A stretch of 64,000 bases of DNA from an uncultured Eubacteriales bacterium (lineage in GTDB: Bacteria; Bacillota; Clostridia; Oscillospirales; Acutalibacteraceae), in NCBI GenBank assembly GCA_934457095.1, contig CAKSHJ010000004.1, positions 1 to 64,000 on the forward strand. Direction: 5' to 3'. Position 1 is the stretch's first letter. Every line of letters starts with the position of its first letter. This document shows, one piece after another, positions 7,581 to 16,133 of the stretch. The notes under the pieces were generated by a model that did not search any database, was not told where the DNA came from, and saw only the letters and a program-made list of their open reading frames with translations. The position numbers were made by a program, and so were the translations under genes.

Positions 7581-8903
7581 GTGAAGCGTTATTATGAAAA
7601 AATAAGATGCCTGCAAAAACAGATGGATTTGTGTGAAATGGCGGCGCTTTGTCAGGGGGAGAAATATTCTTGTCTTTATGAAATTGGAGAGGAAATTACA
7701 ATCGGAATAGGGGTATATGCCGAAATAAGTGTGACCCCTGCGGAGATTGTGATAACGTGTGACGGAGCGGTCAATCGGGTAAAGGTGCAGTCGTTGTGCA
7801 AGGATTTACATATGGCGTTGTCGCGAATTGCGTTGAAAGATTGGCGTATGTACGGCATTGCGAATTTCTCTTTGGCTCGGTTTACTTATGGCTTGGACAG
7901 AGGGAAAGAGGATGAAGAATTATTTCATTTTTTTATTCCGCAAGCAGAATATAGAATTTCTGGGAACGAGGTTAGGTTTCGTGCAATTAGACAAGAGGAT
8001 ATAGAGGTTTTGGAGCGGAAGCTTGAAAATACTTTGGAGCATAAAGCGGATTTTTTGGAAAAAGTATTTTTGAATGCAGACTCTGTGGTTGAGTATGATG
8101 AGAGATACTATAAGGGGATTGTTGCGGCCGGTGTTGAGGAAATCAAAAATGGCAGGTATCAAAAGGTGATTTTATCGAGGAAGGTGCCGTTGAACGGGCG
8201 TTTGGATATGTTGAAAACTTATGTCAGCGGGCGAGAGGCCAATACGCCTGCGCGGTCGTATTGGTGTCGTATGCAGGATTTTGAGGTGGTGGGTTTCAGT
8301 CCCGAAACTGTAGCTGAAATAGATAGTGAAGGAACAGTCTATACCTTTCCGTTGGCGGGGACAAGAGCTTTTACCCAAAACACCGATTTAAATGCGAAAT
8401 TAAGGAACGAGTTGCTGCGTGATACCAAAGAAATTGCAGAGCATGCGGTTTCGGTGAAGCTGGCGCAAGAGGAAATGGAGCAGGTGTGTCAGAGGTCCTC
8501 GGTGGTGGTGACAGAATTTATGTCAATTATGGAGAGAGGAACTGTGCAGCATTTGGGTTCGCGGTTAAGAGGCAAATTAAAGACGAATTTAAATGCGTGG
8601 CATGCGCTTTGTAAGCTATTTCCTGCGGTTACGGCTTCCGGCATTCCCAAGAGAGAGGCAATTGAGGCAATCGGAAGAATTGAACAGGACGGCAGAGGGT
8701 TGTACAGCGGCAGCGTTATGATTTGCGACAGTAATGGCGCCTTGGATGCTGCGTTGGTTTTGAGGAGTATTTTTCAAACTGCGCAGGAAAGCTGGGTCAG
8801 AGTGGGAGCCGGAATTGTGGATATGTCAAAACCGGAGCGTGAATTTACAGAAACGCAGGAAAAGGTAAGCTGTATTGCAGGGAAATTGGTTACAGCAAAA
8901 TAG
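7581..8903 (+). CDS. ybtS: Salicylate synthase (Irp9/YbtS/MbtI-like)
   Basis: Chorismate-utilising enzyme of 440 aa, the size of Irp9 and MbtI. It should convert chorismate through isochorismate to salicylate and pyruvate, supplying the aryl cap. The segment KNGRYQKVILSR near residue 190 holds the general-base Lys found in isochorismate and salicylate synthases, where anthranilate synthases differ. FPLAGTR and the C-terminal GLYSGSVMICDSNGALDAA read like salicylate synthases rather than EntC/MenF. GTG 7581 follows AGGAGG at 7569-7574. It is the first gene after a strong promoter and two operator repeats. Confidence 0.88.
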   Translation: MKRYYEKIRCLQKQMDLCEMAALCQGEKYSCLYEIGEEITIGIGVYAEISVTPAEIVITCDGAVNRVKVQSLCKDLHMALSRIALKDWRMYGIANFSLARFTYGLDRGKEDEELFHFFIPQAEYRISGNEVRFRAIRQEDIEVLERKLENTLEHKADFLEKVFLNADSVVEYDERYYKGIVAAGVEEIKNGRYQKVILSRKVPLNGRLDMLKTYVSGREANTPARSYWCRMQDFEVVGFSPETVAEIDSEGTVYTFPLAGTRAFTQNTDLNAKLRNELLRDTKEIAEHAVSVKLAQEEMEQVCQRSSVVVTEFMSIMERGTVQHLGSRLRGKLKTNLNAWHALCKLFPAVTASGIPKREAIEAIGRIEQDGRGLYSGSVMICDSNGALDAALVLRSIFQTAQESWVRVGAGIVDMSKPEREFTETQEKVSCIAGKLVTAK

Positions 8904-8933
8904 AGTTATGGTTTATTATTTTTTTAAAATTGA

Positions 8934-8949
8934 GTTAGCAATCGCTAAC
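8934..8949 (+). promoter_or_regulatory. Operator-like repeat 3, GTTAGC-N4-GCTAAC
   Basis: Perfect copy in the 67-base gap between the salicylate synthase and the ECF transporter genes, 21 bases before the S-component ATG. I see no clear -35/-10 pair here, though the sequence just upstream is very A+T-rich. Confidence 0.7.
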
Positions 8950-8970
8950 AAATAATAGGGGGAATTTAAC

Positions 8971-9576
8971 ATGCAAAAAAGTACAAACGATGGAAAACGG
9001 CTTTCTGCAAAAGATTTGATTACAACAGGCATATTTACCGCAATATTGGCAATATTGGCATTTGTGGTTTCTCTACTTGGATTTTTACCCATTTTTATTC
9101 CGCTTATGGTGGTACTGATTCCGTTGGTGCAGGGAATTCCGTTTATTCTCTTTTTGACGAAGGTGAAAAAGTTTGGCATGGTAACGATTATTGGAACGCT
9201 GTCGGGTATCATTACCTGTTTTACGGGCATGGGGTATTATGTGATGCTTACCGGGGTATTGTTTGGTTTCTTGGCAGATTTGATTTTAAAAAGCGGAAAT
9301 TACAGCGGGAAGGTAAAAAATGTGCTGGGATACGGCGTTTACTGTATGTGGCTGGTTGGAAATTATATTCCAATTGTGATTGCGAGAGACGGTTATTATC
9401 AGAATTTGCTGGAAAAGGGTATGGGACAGGAATATGTGGATGCTTTGAGCGTGTATATTCCGGATTGGAGTCTGTTTGTGTTGTTGGCAGCATGCTTTGT
9501 TTTTGGAATTTTAGGCGGTTTGATTGGAATAGCGCTGAATCGTAAGCATTTTGCAAGAGCCGGTGTGACCGGATGA
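8971..9576 (+). CDS. ECF transporter S component (Trep_Strep family)
   Basis: Small membrane substrate-binding subunit of an energy-coupling-factor importer, 201 aa with five to six hydrophobic segments. It reads like the Trep_Strep S-component family: KRLSAKDLITTGIFTAI at the start, GIPFILFLTKVKKFGM near residue 65, and IARDGYYQNLL...MGQEYVDAL in the loop near 130. Followed, with a 4-base overlap, by the T component and then the double ATPase, so this is a self-contained (group I) ECF system. Its place between salicylate synthase and exporters suggests it takes up the cluster's metallophore or a precursor; this is inference. Confidence 0.85.
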   Translation: MQKSTNDGKRLSAKDLITTGIFTAILAILAFVVSLLGFLPIFIPLMVVLIPLVQGIPFILFLTKVKKFGMVTIIGTLSGIITCFTGMGYYVMLTGVLFGFLADLILKSGNYSGKVKNVLGYGVYCMWLVGNYIPIVIARDGYYQNLLEKGMGQEYVDALSVYIPDWSLFVLLAACFVFGILGGLIGIALNRKHFARAGVTG

Positions 9577-10295
9577 AAAAAGCGGTCGATAGGAGCAAAA
9601 GTTATTTGGACCCCAGAACAAAGCTGTTGTTGGTTTTGACGATGTCGGTCGTGCTGTTTGGAGCCTCCGGCGGCGGAGTGATTGCAATAGTGACCGTTGT
9701 ATTGACGGCGTTACCATTTTTGCTGTTTTTATTATATAAGAGATACAAATTGTCAATTCGATACGCAATATTATACGTTTTGGCGTATGTAGCCTCGGAA
9801 TATTTAATGTGGTATGTAACGGGAACAGTGGGGTTTCTGGTGGTAGCCTTTTGCGGTATTTTTTTAAAATTCATGCCGGTTTTTATGGGGGGACGTTTTT
9901 TAATCTCTACAACAACGGTGAGTGAATTTACGGCGGCTATGCGAAAAATGCATATTACCGACAAAATTGCGATTCCGATTTTGGTGATGTTTCGTTTTTT
10001 TCCGACATTGACTGAAGAATATCAGGCGATTGCCAAGGCAATGAGAATGCGGGGGATTCGTTTTGGAGGCAAGCACCCCGCCAAAATTCTGACTTATCGC
10101 TTGATTCCGCTGCTGATGTCGAGTGTGAAAATCGGGGAGGAGCTTTCTGCAGCAGCGCTTACAAGAGGGCTGGGTGCGCCGGTCAAAAGAACGAGTATCT
10201 GCAAAATTGGTTTTGGCGCTTTGGACGTTGCGGTTATATTGTTGTGTGTTGCGAGCTTTATCCTATTTGTGCTTTCCAATTTTCATGTGATTTGA
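9573..10295 (+). CDS. ECF transporter T component (CbiQ/EcfT family)
   Basis: Energy-coupling membrane subunit, 240 aa. The C-terminal half contains the expected cytoplasmic coupling helices: the AKAMRMRGIRFG segment near residue 153 (first Ala-Arg-Gly-type motif) and AALTRGLGAP near 194 (second). These bind the grooves of the two ATPase domains encoded next. ATG 9573 overlaps the S-component stop (ATGA), typical of translational coupling. Confidence 0.87.
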   Translation: MKKAVDRSKSYLDPRTKLLLVLTMSVVLFGASGGGVIAIVTVVLTALPFLLFLLYKRYKLSIRYAILYVLAYVASEYLMWYVTGTVGFLVVAFCGIFLKFMPVFMGGRFLISTTTVSEFTAAMRKMHITDKIAIPILVMFRFFPTLTEEYQAIAKAMRMRGIRFGGKHPAKILTYRLIPLLMSSVKIGEELSAAALTRGLGAPVKRTSICKIGFGALDVAVILLCVASFILFVLSNFHVI

Positions 10296-10303
10296 GGGGA
10301 ACT

Positions 10304-11770
10304 ATGATACATTTGGAGAAAGTCAATTTTAAATATGGCACGGGAACACCGGGAGTTTGTAATGTTAATTTGCATATTCAAAGGGGCGAACTGGTTTTAC
10401 TTTGCGGAACCTCAGGGTGCGGCAAAACCACGCTAACAAGACTGATAAACGGGCTTGTACCGAATTTTTATGAGGGGAGCTTGAGCGGAACGGTTACGGT
10501 GGACGGCATTGCAGTGGCGGAAGCGCCGATTTATGAACTTGCCGGGAAAATCGGAACGGTATTTCAAAATCCGCGCTCACAGTTTTTTCATACCGACACT
10601 ACTGGAGAATTGGCATTTGGCTGCGAGAATATAGGGCTGCCTCCGCAGGAAATTCTAAGTCGCATTGCCAAAACCGAGAAGGATTTGGCGCTGACACCTT
10701 TGATGAATCGAAATTTATTCACACTTTCGGGCGGGGAAAAACAGAAAATTGCCTGCGGCTCGGTGGCGGCGTTAGAGTCGCAAGTCATGGTTTTGGACGA
10801 ACCATCTTCAAATTTGGATATGCCAGCCATTGCAGATTTAAGAAATGTGATAAAATTCTGGAAAAGTTGCGGAAAAACGATTGTAGTAGCAGAGCATCGG
10901 TTTTTCTATCTTGCAGACCTTTGCGACAGGGTGATATTGATGAAAAACGGCAGCGTACAAACGGTGTATTCCGGGGTGGAATTTGCCCGGCTGACACCGG
11001 AAACGCTTGCAGAGGTCGGGCTGCGTACCAACCGTTTGAGCAGTTTGCAATATTGCCCGAAACAGGTGAAATGCAGCAAAGAAACGTTTGTACTGGAGGG
11101 ATTTCGACATGTATGCAAGAACGGCCGCGTAACGTTGAATATTCCGCATACTGAAATTCCGCTTGGTTCGGTTACGGCTTTAATTGGCCGCAACGGTGCT
11201 GGAAAAACGACTCTTTCGGAAATGCTTTGCGGATTGAAGAAACAGAAGTGCAGTCGTATGATTTACAGAGGGAAAGTTTATAAGACAAGACAGCGTCTTG
11301 CAAAGTGCTATATGGTGATGCAGGATGTGAATCATCAGCTGTTCACCGAGAGCGTTTTGGACGAGGTGTTGCTTTCGCAGAAAAGGGAGAGTAAGACCGA
11401 GGCTGTGCGTCTATTAAAAGAGCTCGATTTGGAGCAGACGCAGCAGCGGCATCCGATGTCTCTTTCCGGCGGACAAAAACAGCGTACCGCGATTTGCACG
11501 GCGCTGGCAGCGGATCGTGATGTGATTGTCTATGACGAACCGACCAGCGGATTGGATTATGTACATATGCGGGAGGTTGCGGAAAATATTGTAAGGCTGA
11601 AAGAATGCGGTAAAACCCAGATAATTGTTACGCATGACCCGGAATTTCTTCTGTCTTGCTGCGACTATGTAATACAAATGGAGCAGGGGGAAATTCAGAA
11701 CCGGTATTATTTGGACAAGGCGGGAACAGAGCGTATGCTTGGGTATTTTTGTTCGGGTAATGAGGAGTAA
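10304..11770 (+). CDS. ECF transporter double ATPase (EcfA-EcfA' fusion)
   Basis: Two ABC ATPase domains in one chain, about 488 aa. Domain 1: Walker A GTSGCGKTT near residue 36, signature LSGGEKQK near 141, Walker B VMVLDEPSSNLD near 161. Domain 2: GRNGAGKTT near 297, LSGGQKQR near 386, VIVYDEPTSGLD near 406. Together they give the four-part ECF complex with the two preceding membrane proteins. I place the start at ATG 10304 after GAGGGG (10294-10299); an upstream ATG extends into the T-component gene and lacks support. Confidence 0.9.
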   Translation: MIHLEKVNFKYGTGTPGVCNVNLHIQRGELVLLCGTSGCGKTTLTRLINGLVPNFYEGSLSGTVTVDGIAVAEAPIYELAGKIGTVFQNPRSQFFHTDTTGELAFGCENIGLPPQEILSRIAKTEKDLALTPLMNRNLFTLSGGEKQKIACGSVAALESQVMVLDEPSSNLDMPAIADLRNVIKFWKSCGKTIVVAEHRFFYLADLCDRVILMKNGSVQTVYSGVEFARLTPETLAEVGLRTNRLSSLQYCPKQVKCSKETFVLEGFRHVCKNGRVTLNIPHTEIPLGSVTALIGRNGAGKTTLSEMLCGLKKQKCSRMIYRGKVYKTRQRLAKCYMVMQDVNHQLFTESVLDEVLLSQKRESKTEAVRLLKELDLEQTQQRHPMSLSGGQKQRTAICTALAADRDVIVYDEPTSGLDYVHMREVAENIVRLKECGKTQIIVTHDPEFLLSCCDYVIQMEQGEIQNRYYLDKAGTERMLGYFCSGNEE

Positions 11771-11793
11771 TTTATAAAAGGGAGGTTTCTTTT

Positions 11794-13557
11794 TTGAGTA
11801 GTCAAACAGAAAGGTCAAAAGGTGCAGTAGCTTGGATTGCGGAATTTGCGGGGGAGAAAAGGGCGCTTTATGCAGCGAGCGTCATTTTGGCAATATGCAG
11901 CACGGCTTGCGGCGTTGCGCCGTATATTTTGATCAGTATGCTTGTCAATGCATTGATACAGGGAGAAACACAAATCGGCTATTATTTGATGATGTGCGCA
12001 CTGATTGCCGGCTTGTTTATTGCCAAGAATGTGTTTTATTCGATTTCAACGGTTTGCTCGCACAATGCCACCTTTGCTATTCTGGCGGGTATCCGGCAGT
12101 CGCTTTGCGAGAAACTGATTAAAGTTCCACTTGGAACGGTCAAAGATATTCCGTCCGGTACACTGAAAAATATTATGATGGAGCGGGTGGATAGCATCGA
12201 GTCGATTTTGGCGCATGTTTTGCCGGAATTCACCTCAAATTTGCTGGTGCCGATTTTTATTTTTATTTATATGCTGGTGGTGGATTGGCGTTTGGCGTTG
12301 ATTGCGTTGGTACCCGTGGTAGTTGGGTTTATACTTTCTATGGGTATGTATGTAGGCTATGAAAAGAACCATAAAAATGCGCTTGCAAAAACAAAAGCTT
12401 TAAATGACACTGCGGTGGAATATATCAACGGCATTGAGGTGATTAAAGCGTTCGGCAAGGCAAAAAGTTCGTATGAAAAATTTGTGCTTGCGGCCAAAGA
12501 GGGCGCTGATTGCTTTATTGCGTGGATGAAACGGGCTAATATTTTTCATGCGGCGGCGTTGACGGTAACACCGTATACGCTGATTGCTATTTTGCCGGTG
12601 GGGGCTTATTTTTTCATGCAGGGCACGTTGACAAGCACCGCATTGATTACCATGATTATTCTTGCCATTGGTTTGATTTCTCCTTTGATTACGCTGATGT
12701 CTTATATGGACGACATTGGGCAGGCGCGTACAGTTATGAAAGAAGTAACCGGCATTTTAGAGCAACAAGAGTTAATCAGACCGGAAATCAGCAAGGCGCA
12801 GCCCAAAGACCATTCCATTGTACTTAGAGATGTAACCTTCGGTTATCATGAAAAGGAGATTTTGCACGGCATCAATCTTGCTATGGCAGACGGCACAATC
12901 AATGCGTTTGTAGGGCCTTCGGGAAGCGGAAAATCTACCCTTGCAAAGCTGATTGCTTCTCTGTGGGACCCGGATTCGGGAAAAATTGAGATTGGCGGAG
13001 CGGATATTCGGGAGATTTCTCCGGACGATTTCCATAAGCTGATTGCATATGTTTCGCAGGAAAATTTTTTGTTTGACAAGACCGTGAAAGAGAATATTCG
13101 GTTGGGGAATCCGCAGGCAAGCGACGAAGCGGTAATAGAAATAGCCAAAAAGAGCGGTTGCCATGATTTTATTATGAAACTGGAACACGGCTATGATACC
13201 GTGGTGGGCGGAGCCGGCGGACATCTTTCGGGGGGAGAACGCCAGCGGGTTTCAATTGCCAGGGCGATGCTCAAAGATGCGCCGATTGTTATTTTAGATG
13301 AGGCCACGGCCTATACCGACCCTGAAAATGAGGCGTTGACTCAAAGCTCGGTGGCGGCGCTCATACAGGGAAAAACTTTGATTGTCATAGCGCATCGACT
13401 TTCGACGATAACCGATGCCGACAATATATTTGTTGTAAATAACGGGAATATAGAGGATGCCGGTACGCATGAGGAATTGCTGAGAAATTGTAATTTGTAC
13501 AGAGAAATGTGGCAGGCGCATATTGCGGCAAAAGACGGCTTGGAAGAAGGTGCTTGA
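11794..13557 (+). CDS. ABC half-transporter 1, YbtP-like
   Basis: Fused membrane-plus-ATPase half-transporter of 587 aa. Six hydrophobic segments occupy roughly residues 20-310; the ATPase has GPSGSGKST near 375, LSGGERQR near 481 and IVILDEAT near 501. TTG 11794 follows GGGAGG with 8-base spacing. It should pair with the next gene. In Yersinia the homologous pair YbtP/YbtQ has an exporter fold yet imports the ferric siderophore, so direction cannot be read from the fold. Similar pairs accompany the equibactin locus of Streptococcus equi. Confidence 0.87.
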   Translation: MSSQTERSKGAVAWIAEFAGEKRALYAASVILAICSTACGVAPYILISMLVNALIQGETQIGYYLMMCALIAGLFIAKNVFYSISTVCSHNATFAILAGIRQSLCEKLIKVPLGTVKDIPSGTLKNIMMERVDSIESILAHVLPEFTSNLLVPIFIFIYMLVVDWRLALIALVPVVVGFILSMGMYVGYEKNHKNALAKTKALNDTAVEYINGIEVIKAFGKAKSSYEKFVLAAKEGADCFIAWMKRANIFHAAALTVTPYTLIAILPVGAYFFMQGTLTSTALITMIILAIGLISPLITLMSYMDDIGQARTVMKEVTGILEQQELIRPEISKAQPKDHSIVLRDVTFGYHEKEILHGINLAMADGTINAFVGPSGSGKSTLAKLIASLWDPDSGKIEIGGADIREISPDDFHKLIAYVSQENFLFDKTVKENIRLGNPQASDEAVIEIAKKSGCHDFIMKLEHGYDTVVGGAGGHLSGGERQRVSIARAMLKDAPIVILDEATAYTDPENEALTQSSVAALIQGKTLIVIAHRLSTITDADNIFVVNNGNIEDAGTHEELLRNCNLYREMWQAHIAAKDGLEEGA

Positions 13558-13559
13558 AA

Positions 13560-15296
13560 TTGCTGAAGATATTCAGAAAATATTTTGCCTTTTGCGGCAA
13601 GAAAAACGGTCGCAAATTTTATCAGTCTATTGTTTTAGGGGTGGTTATGGCGATGTTTGAGGCGGTTAAAATTCCTGCCGCCGCGCTTGTCATCGGAGAT
13701 GTTCTGCACCAAACGGTGACCATGAATACGGTATGGCTTTCCTTTGGCATTTGCTTGTTTAGCTTGTTGGTTATTTATGTAAGCCGCTTATTTTCCACCA
13801 TATTGCAGACCGAGGGCGGTTACGGTACGGCGGCGCAAAAGAGAATTGAAATTGCCGAGCATTTGCGGTATGTGCCCATGGGATATTTCAACAAAAATAA
13901 TTTGGGGCAAATTACCTCGGTGGCCACCAATGCCATGGAGAGTCTTGGCAGCATTGCCACCAGAACTGTTATGCTGGTAACGCAGGGCATTTTAACTGCA
14001 TTACTCATCGCTGTTTCTATTTTTTTCTTTGATTTTCGGATTGGCTTTGTGGTATTGGCGGGTTTGGTGCTGTTTTTTCTGGTCAATGCCTGTATGCAAC
14101 GGGTTTCGCAAAAGCAATCTCCTAAAAAGAATGAAGCCGATACGGTTTTAATCACAAAATTGCTTGAGTTTATTCAAGGAATTGCAGAGGTAAAGGCCTA
14201 TCGCCTGACGAAAAATGCCAATCGGGATTTGAATGATGCGATTGCGCAAAATGCACATATCAATGCGGGTTTAGAGGCGTTATTTGCGCCGTATACTACG
14301 CTGCAAAATTGCATTACCAAACTGACCGGCGTTGCAATGACCATTTGCTCGGTGGTGTTTTATTTAAACGGAACGATGGATTTACTGGTTTGTATTGTAA
14401 TGATTATCAGCGCATTCTTAATATATGACAGCCTGGAATCTGCCGGAACTTATTCGGCGCTGCTGCGTATGATTGATGTGAATGTGGATAAGGCGCAGGA
14501 AATTTTAGATATTCCGGCAATGGATATAGACGGACAGGATATTGAGCCGCAGAATTATAATATGGGTGTTGAACATGCGAATTTTTCCTATGAGGACAGA
14601 ACCATTATTGACGATTTGAGCGTACAAATTCCGCAAAATACCGTAACGGCAATTGTAGGACCTTCGGGCGGCGGAAAAACTACGCTATGTCATTTGCTTG
14701 CAAGATTTTGGGATGTGGACCGGGGAGAAATTATGCTTTCTGGCCGGAATGTCAAGGAATACAGTACCGACAGCCTGATGAAAAATTTCAGTTTTGTGTT
14801 CCAAAATGTTTATCTTTTTCGTGATACCATTGCCAATAATATTAAATTCGGCAATGAGGATGCTTCTATGGAAAAAGTAATAGAAGCGGCGAAAAAAGCT
14901 TGTTGTCACGACTTTATTATGAGGCTGGAGCGTGGTTATGATACTGTTTTGGGCGAGGGCGGTTCAGGTCTTTCCGGTGGAGAACGCCAACGGATTTCGA
15001 TTGCAAGAGCGATTATGAAGGATTCTCCGATTATTATTTTGGACGAAGCTACCGCGAATGTTGACCCGGAGAATGAGAAGGAATTAACGGCGGCAATTGA
15101 GGCGTTAACCAAGGAAAAAACTGTGATTATGATTGCGCATCGCTTAAAAACGGTGCAGCATGCAAACTGCATTCTTGTGATTGATAAGGGAAAAATTGTG
15201 CAGCAGGGTACGCATGAGGAATTGCTTGCACAAAACGGAATTTATGCCAACTTTATTCGGGTTCGGAAGCAGGCGGTTGGTTGGAAAATTACATAA
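13560..15296 (+). CDS. ABC half-transporter 2, YbtQ-like
   Basis: Second half-transporter, about 578 aa: six membrane segments up to about residue 300, then Walker A GPSGGGKTT near 370, LSGGERQR near 475 and IIILDEAT near 495. It very likely forms a heterodimer with the preceding gene. I choose TTG 13560, 9 bases after AGAAGG in the tail of the upstream gene; TTG 13554 overlapping the stop is the alternative. The protein resembles its partner in length but differs throughout the membrane part, as expected for a heterodimer. Confidence 0.85.
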   Translation: MLKIFRKYFAFCGKKNGRKFYQSIVLGVVMAMFEAVKIPAAALVIGDVLHQTVTMNTVWLSFGICLFSLLVIYVSRLFSTILQTEGGYGTAAQKRIEIAEHLRYVPMGYFNKNNLGQITSVATNAMESLGSIATRTVMLVTQGILTALLIAVSIFFFDFRIGFVVLAGLVLFFLVNACMQRVSQKQSPKKNEADTVLITKLLEFIQGIAEVKAYRLTKNANRDLNDAIAQNAHINAGLEALFAPYTTLQNCITKLTGVAMTICSVVFYLNGTMDLLVCIVMIISAFLIYDSLESAGTYSALLRMIDVNVDKAQEILDIPAMDIDGQDIEPQNYNMGVEHANFSYEDRTIIDDLSVQIPQNTVTAIVGPSGGGKTTLCHLLARFWDVDRGEIMLSGRNVKEYSTDSLMKNFSFVFQNVYLFRDTIANNIKFGNEDASMEKVIEAAKKACCHDFIMRLERGYDTVLGEGGSGLSGGERQRISIARAIMKDSPIIILDEATANVDPENEKELTAAIEALTKEKTVIMIAHRLKTVQHANCILVIDKGKIVQQGTHEELLAQNGIYANFIRVRKQAVGWKIT

Positions 15297-15335
15297 AAGT
15301 GCGGCACAAATTTTGTGTTTGCGTTTATAAAAATC

Positions 15336-15353
15336 GGTTAGCGGAAGCTAACC
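15336..15353 (+). promoter_or_regulatory. Operator-like repeat 4, GGTTAGC-N4-GCTAACC
   Basis: The most extended copy: 7-base perfect arms with spacer GGAA, in the 75-base gap between the ABC transporters and the biosynthetic genes, ending 18 bases before the thioesterase start. As a transcript it could form a small hairpin, but no T tract follows, so a DNA operator is the better reading. Confidence 0.7.
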
Positions 15354-15371
15354 AAACGGAGGAATGAACCG

Positions 15372-16133
15372 GTGTATCATCATACCTGCTTTCCATACGG
15401 GTTGGAGCATAAAAACAAAAAATGCAGACTGTATTGCTTTCACCACGCCGGCGGCAGCGCCTTTATTTTTAAAAATTGGCTGAATGTCTCCGATTGGGTT
15501 GAAATTGTGCCGACGGATTTTCCAAACAGAGAAAAACCTCCCGATACGCTGCATTTTGAGGAGGTCATCAACGAGGCGGCCAAAGCAATTGCGGAGACTG
15601 TTGATGAACAATCGATTTTTATTTACGGTCATAGCTTGGGAGCGCTGTTTGCTTTTCAAACAACCTGGCAATTGAAGCAACAATACGGCATTGCCGTGCA
15701 GAAATTGTTTGTGGCAGGCAGACACGCACCGCACCGGGAGAGCAATTCCGATTTTAAATGTGCGCACGGTGAGCAGTCGCTTTTGCGGGAATTGCGAAAG
15801 GAGGGCGGAACGCCGGAGCATATTTTAGCAGACGAGGTGTTTCGCAGTTATTTTCTCCCCAGAATTTGGCATGATTACAGACTTAATGAAGAATATATTT
15901 ACCGCGGCGAGCAGCTTGAAATCCCCATTGTTGCGCTGAGCGGAACAGAGGATACAGATGCTACGCTGCAAATTATGCAAAAATGGAGAGAGGTAACAAC
16001 GGCTGCGTTCAGGCAATACGAATTTGCAGGGAATCATTTTTTTCCTTACGGAGAAAGTGAGGAGCAGGTGTTGCAAACGCTGCTGCCAGAGATGAAAAAA
16101 ACACTGTTGGGAAAGGATACCGAATATGAGTAA
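15372..16133 (+). CDS. Type II thioesterase (YbtT/PchC-like)
   Basis: Stand-alone alpha/beta-hydrolase thioesterase, 253 aa, expected to clear mis-loaded carrier proteins. The N-terminus has the family pattern CFHHAGGSAFIFKNW near residue 20, the nucleophile elbow GHSLG with Ser88, and the catalytic His in GNHFFPYGE near 220. GTG 15372 follows GGAGG at 15358-15362. Unlike the other two thioesterases of the cluster it keeps the normal Ser. It is the first gene of the presumed biosynthetic operon and overlaps the next gene by 8 bases. Confidence 0.87.
   Translation: MYHHTCFPYGLEHKNKKCRLYCFHHAGGSAFIFKNWLNVSDWVEIVPTDFPNREKPPDTLHFEEVINEAAKAIAETVDEQSIFIYGHSLGALFAFQTTWQLKQQYGIAVQKLFVAGRHAPHRESNSDFKCAHGEQSLLRELRKEGGTPEHILADEVFRSYFLPRIWHDYRLNEEYIYRGEQLEIPIVALSGTEDTDATLQIMQKWREVTTAAFRQYEFAGNHFFPYGESEEQVLQTLLPEMKKTLLGKDTEYE

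Noticed and set aside
15336..15353. Operator repeat 4 as a transcription terminator of the ABC transporter genes
   Set aside because: No T run follows and the same repeat occurs three more times at gene starts, so a protein-binding site explains it better.
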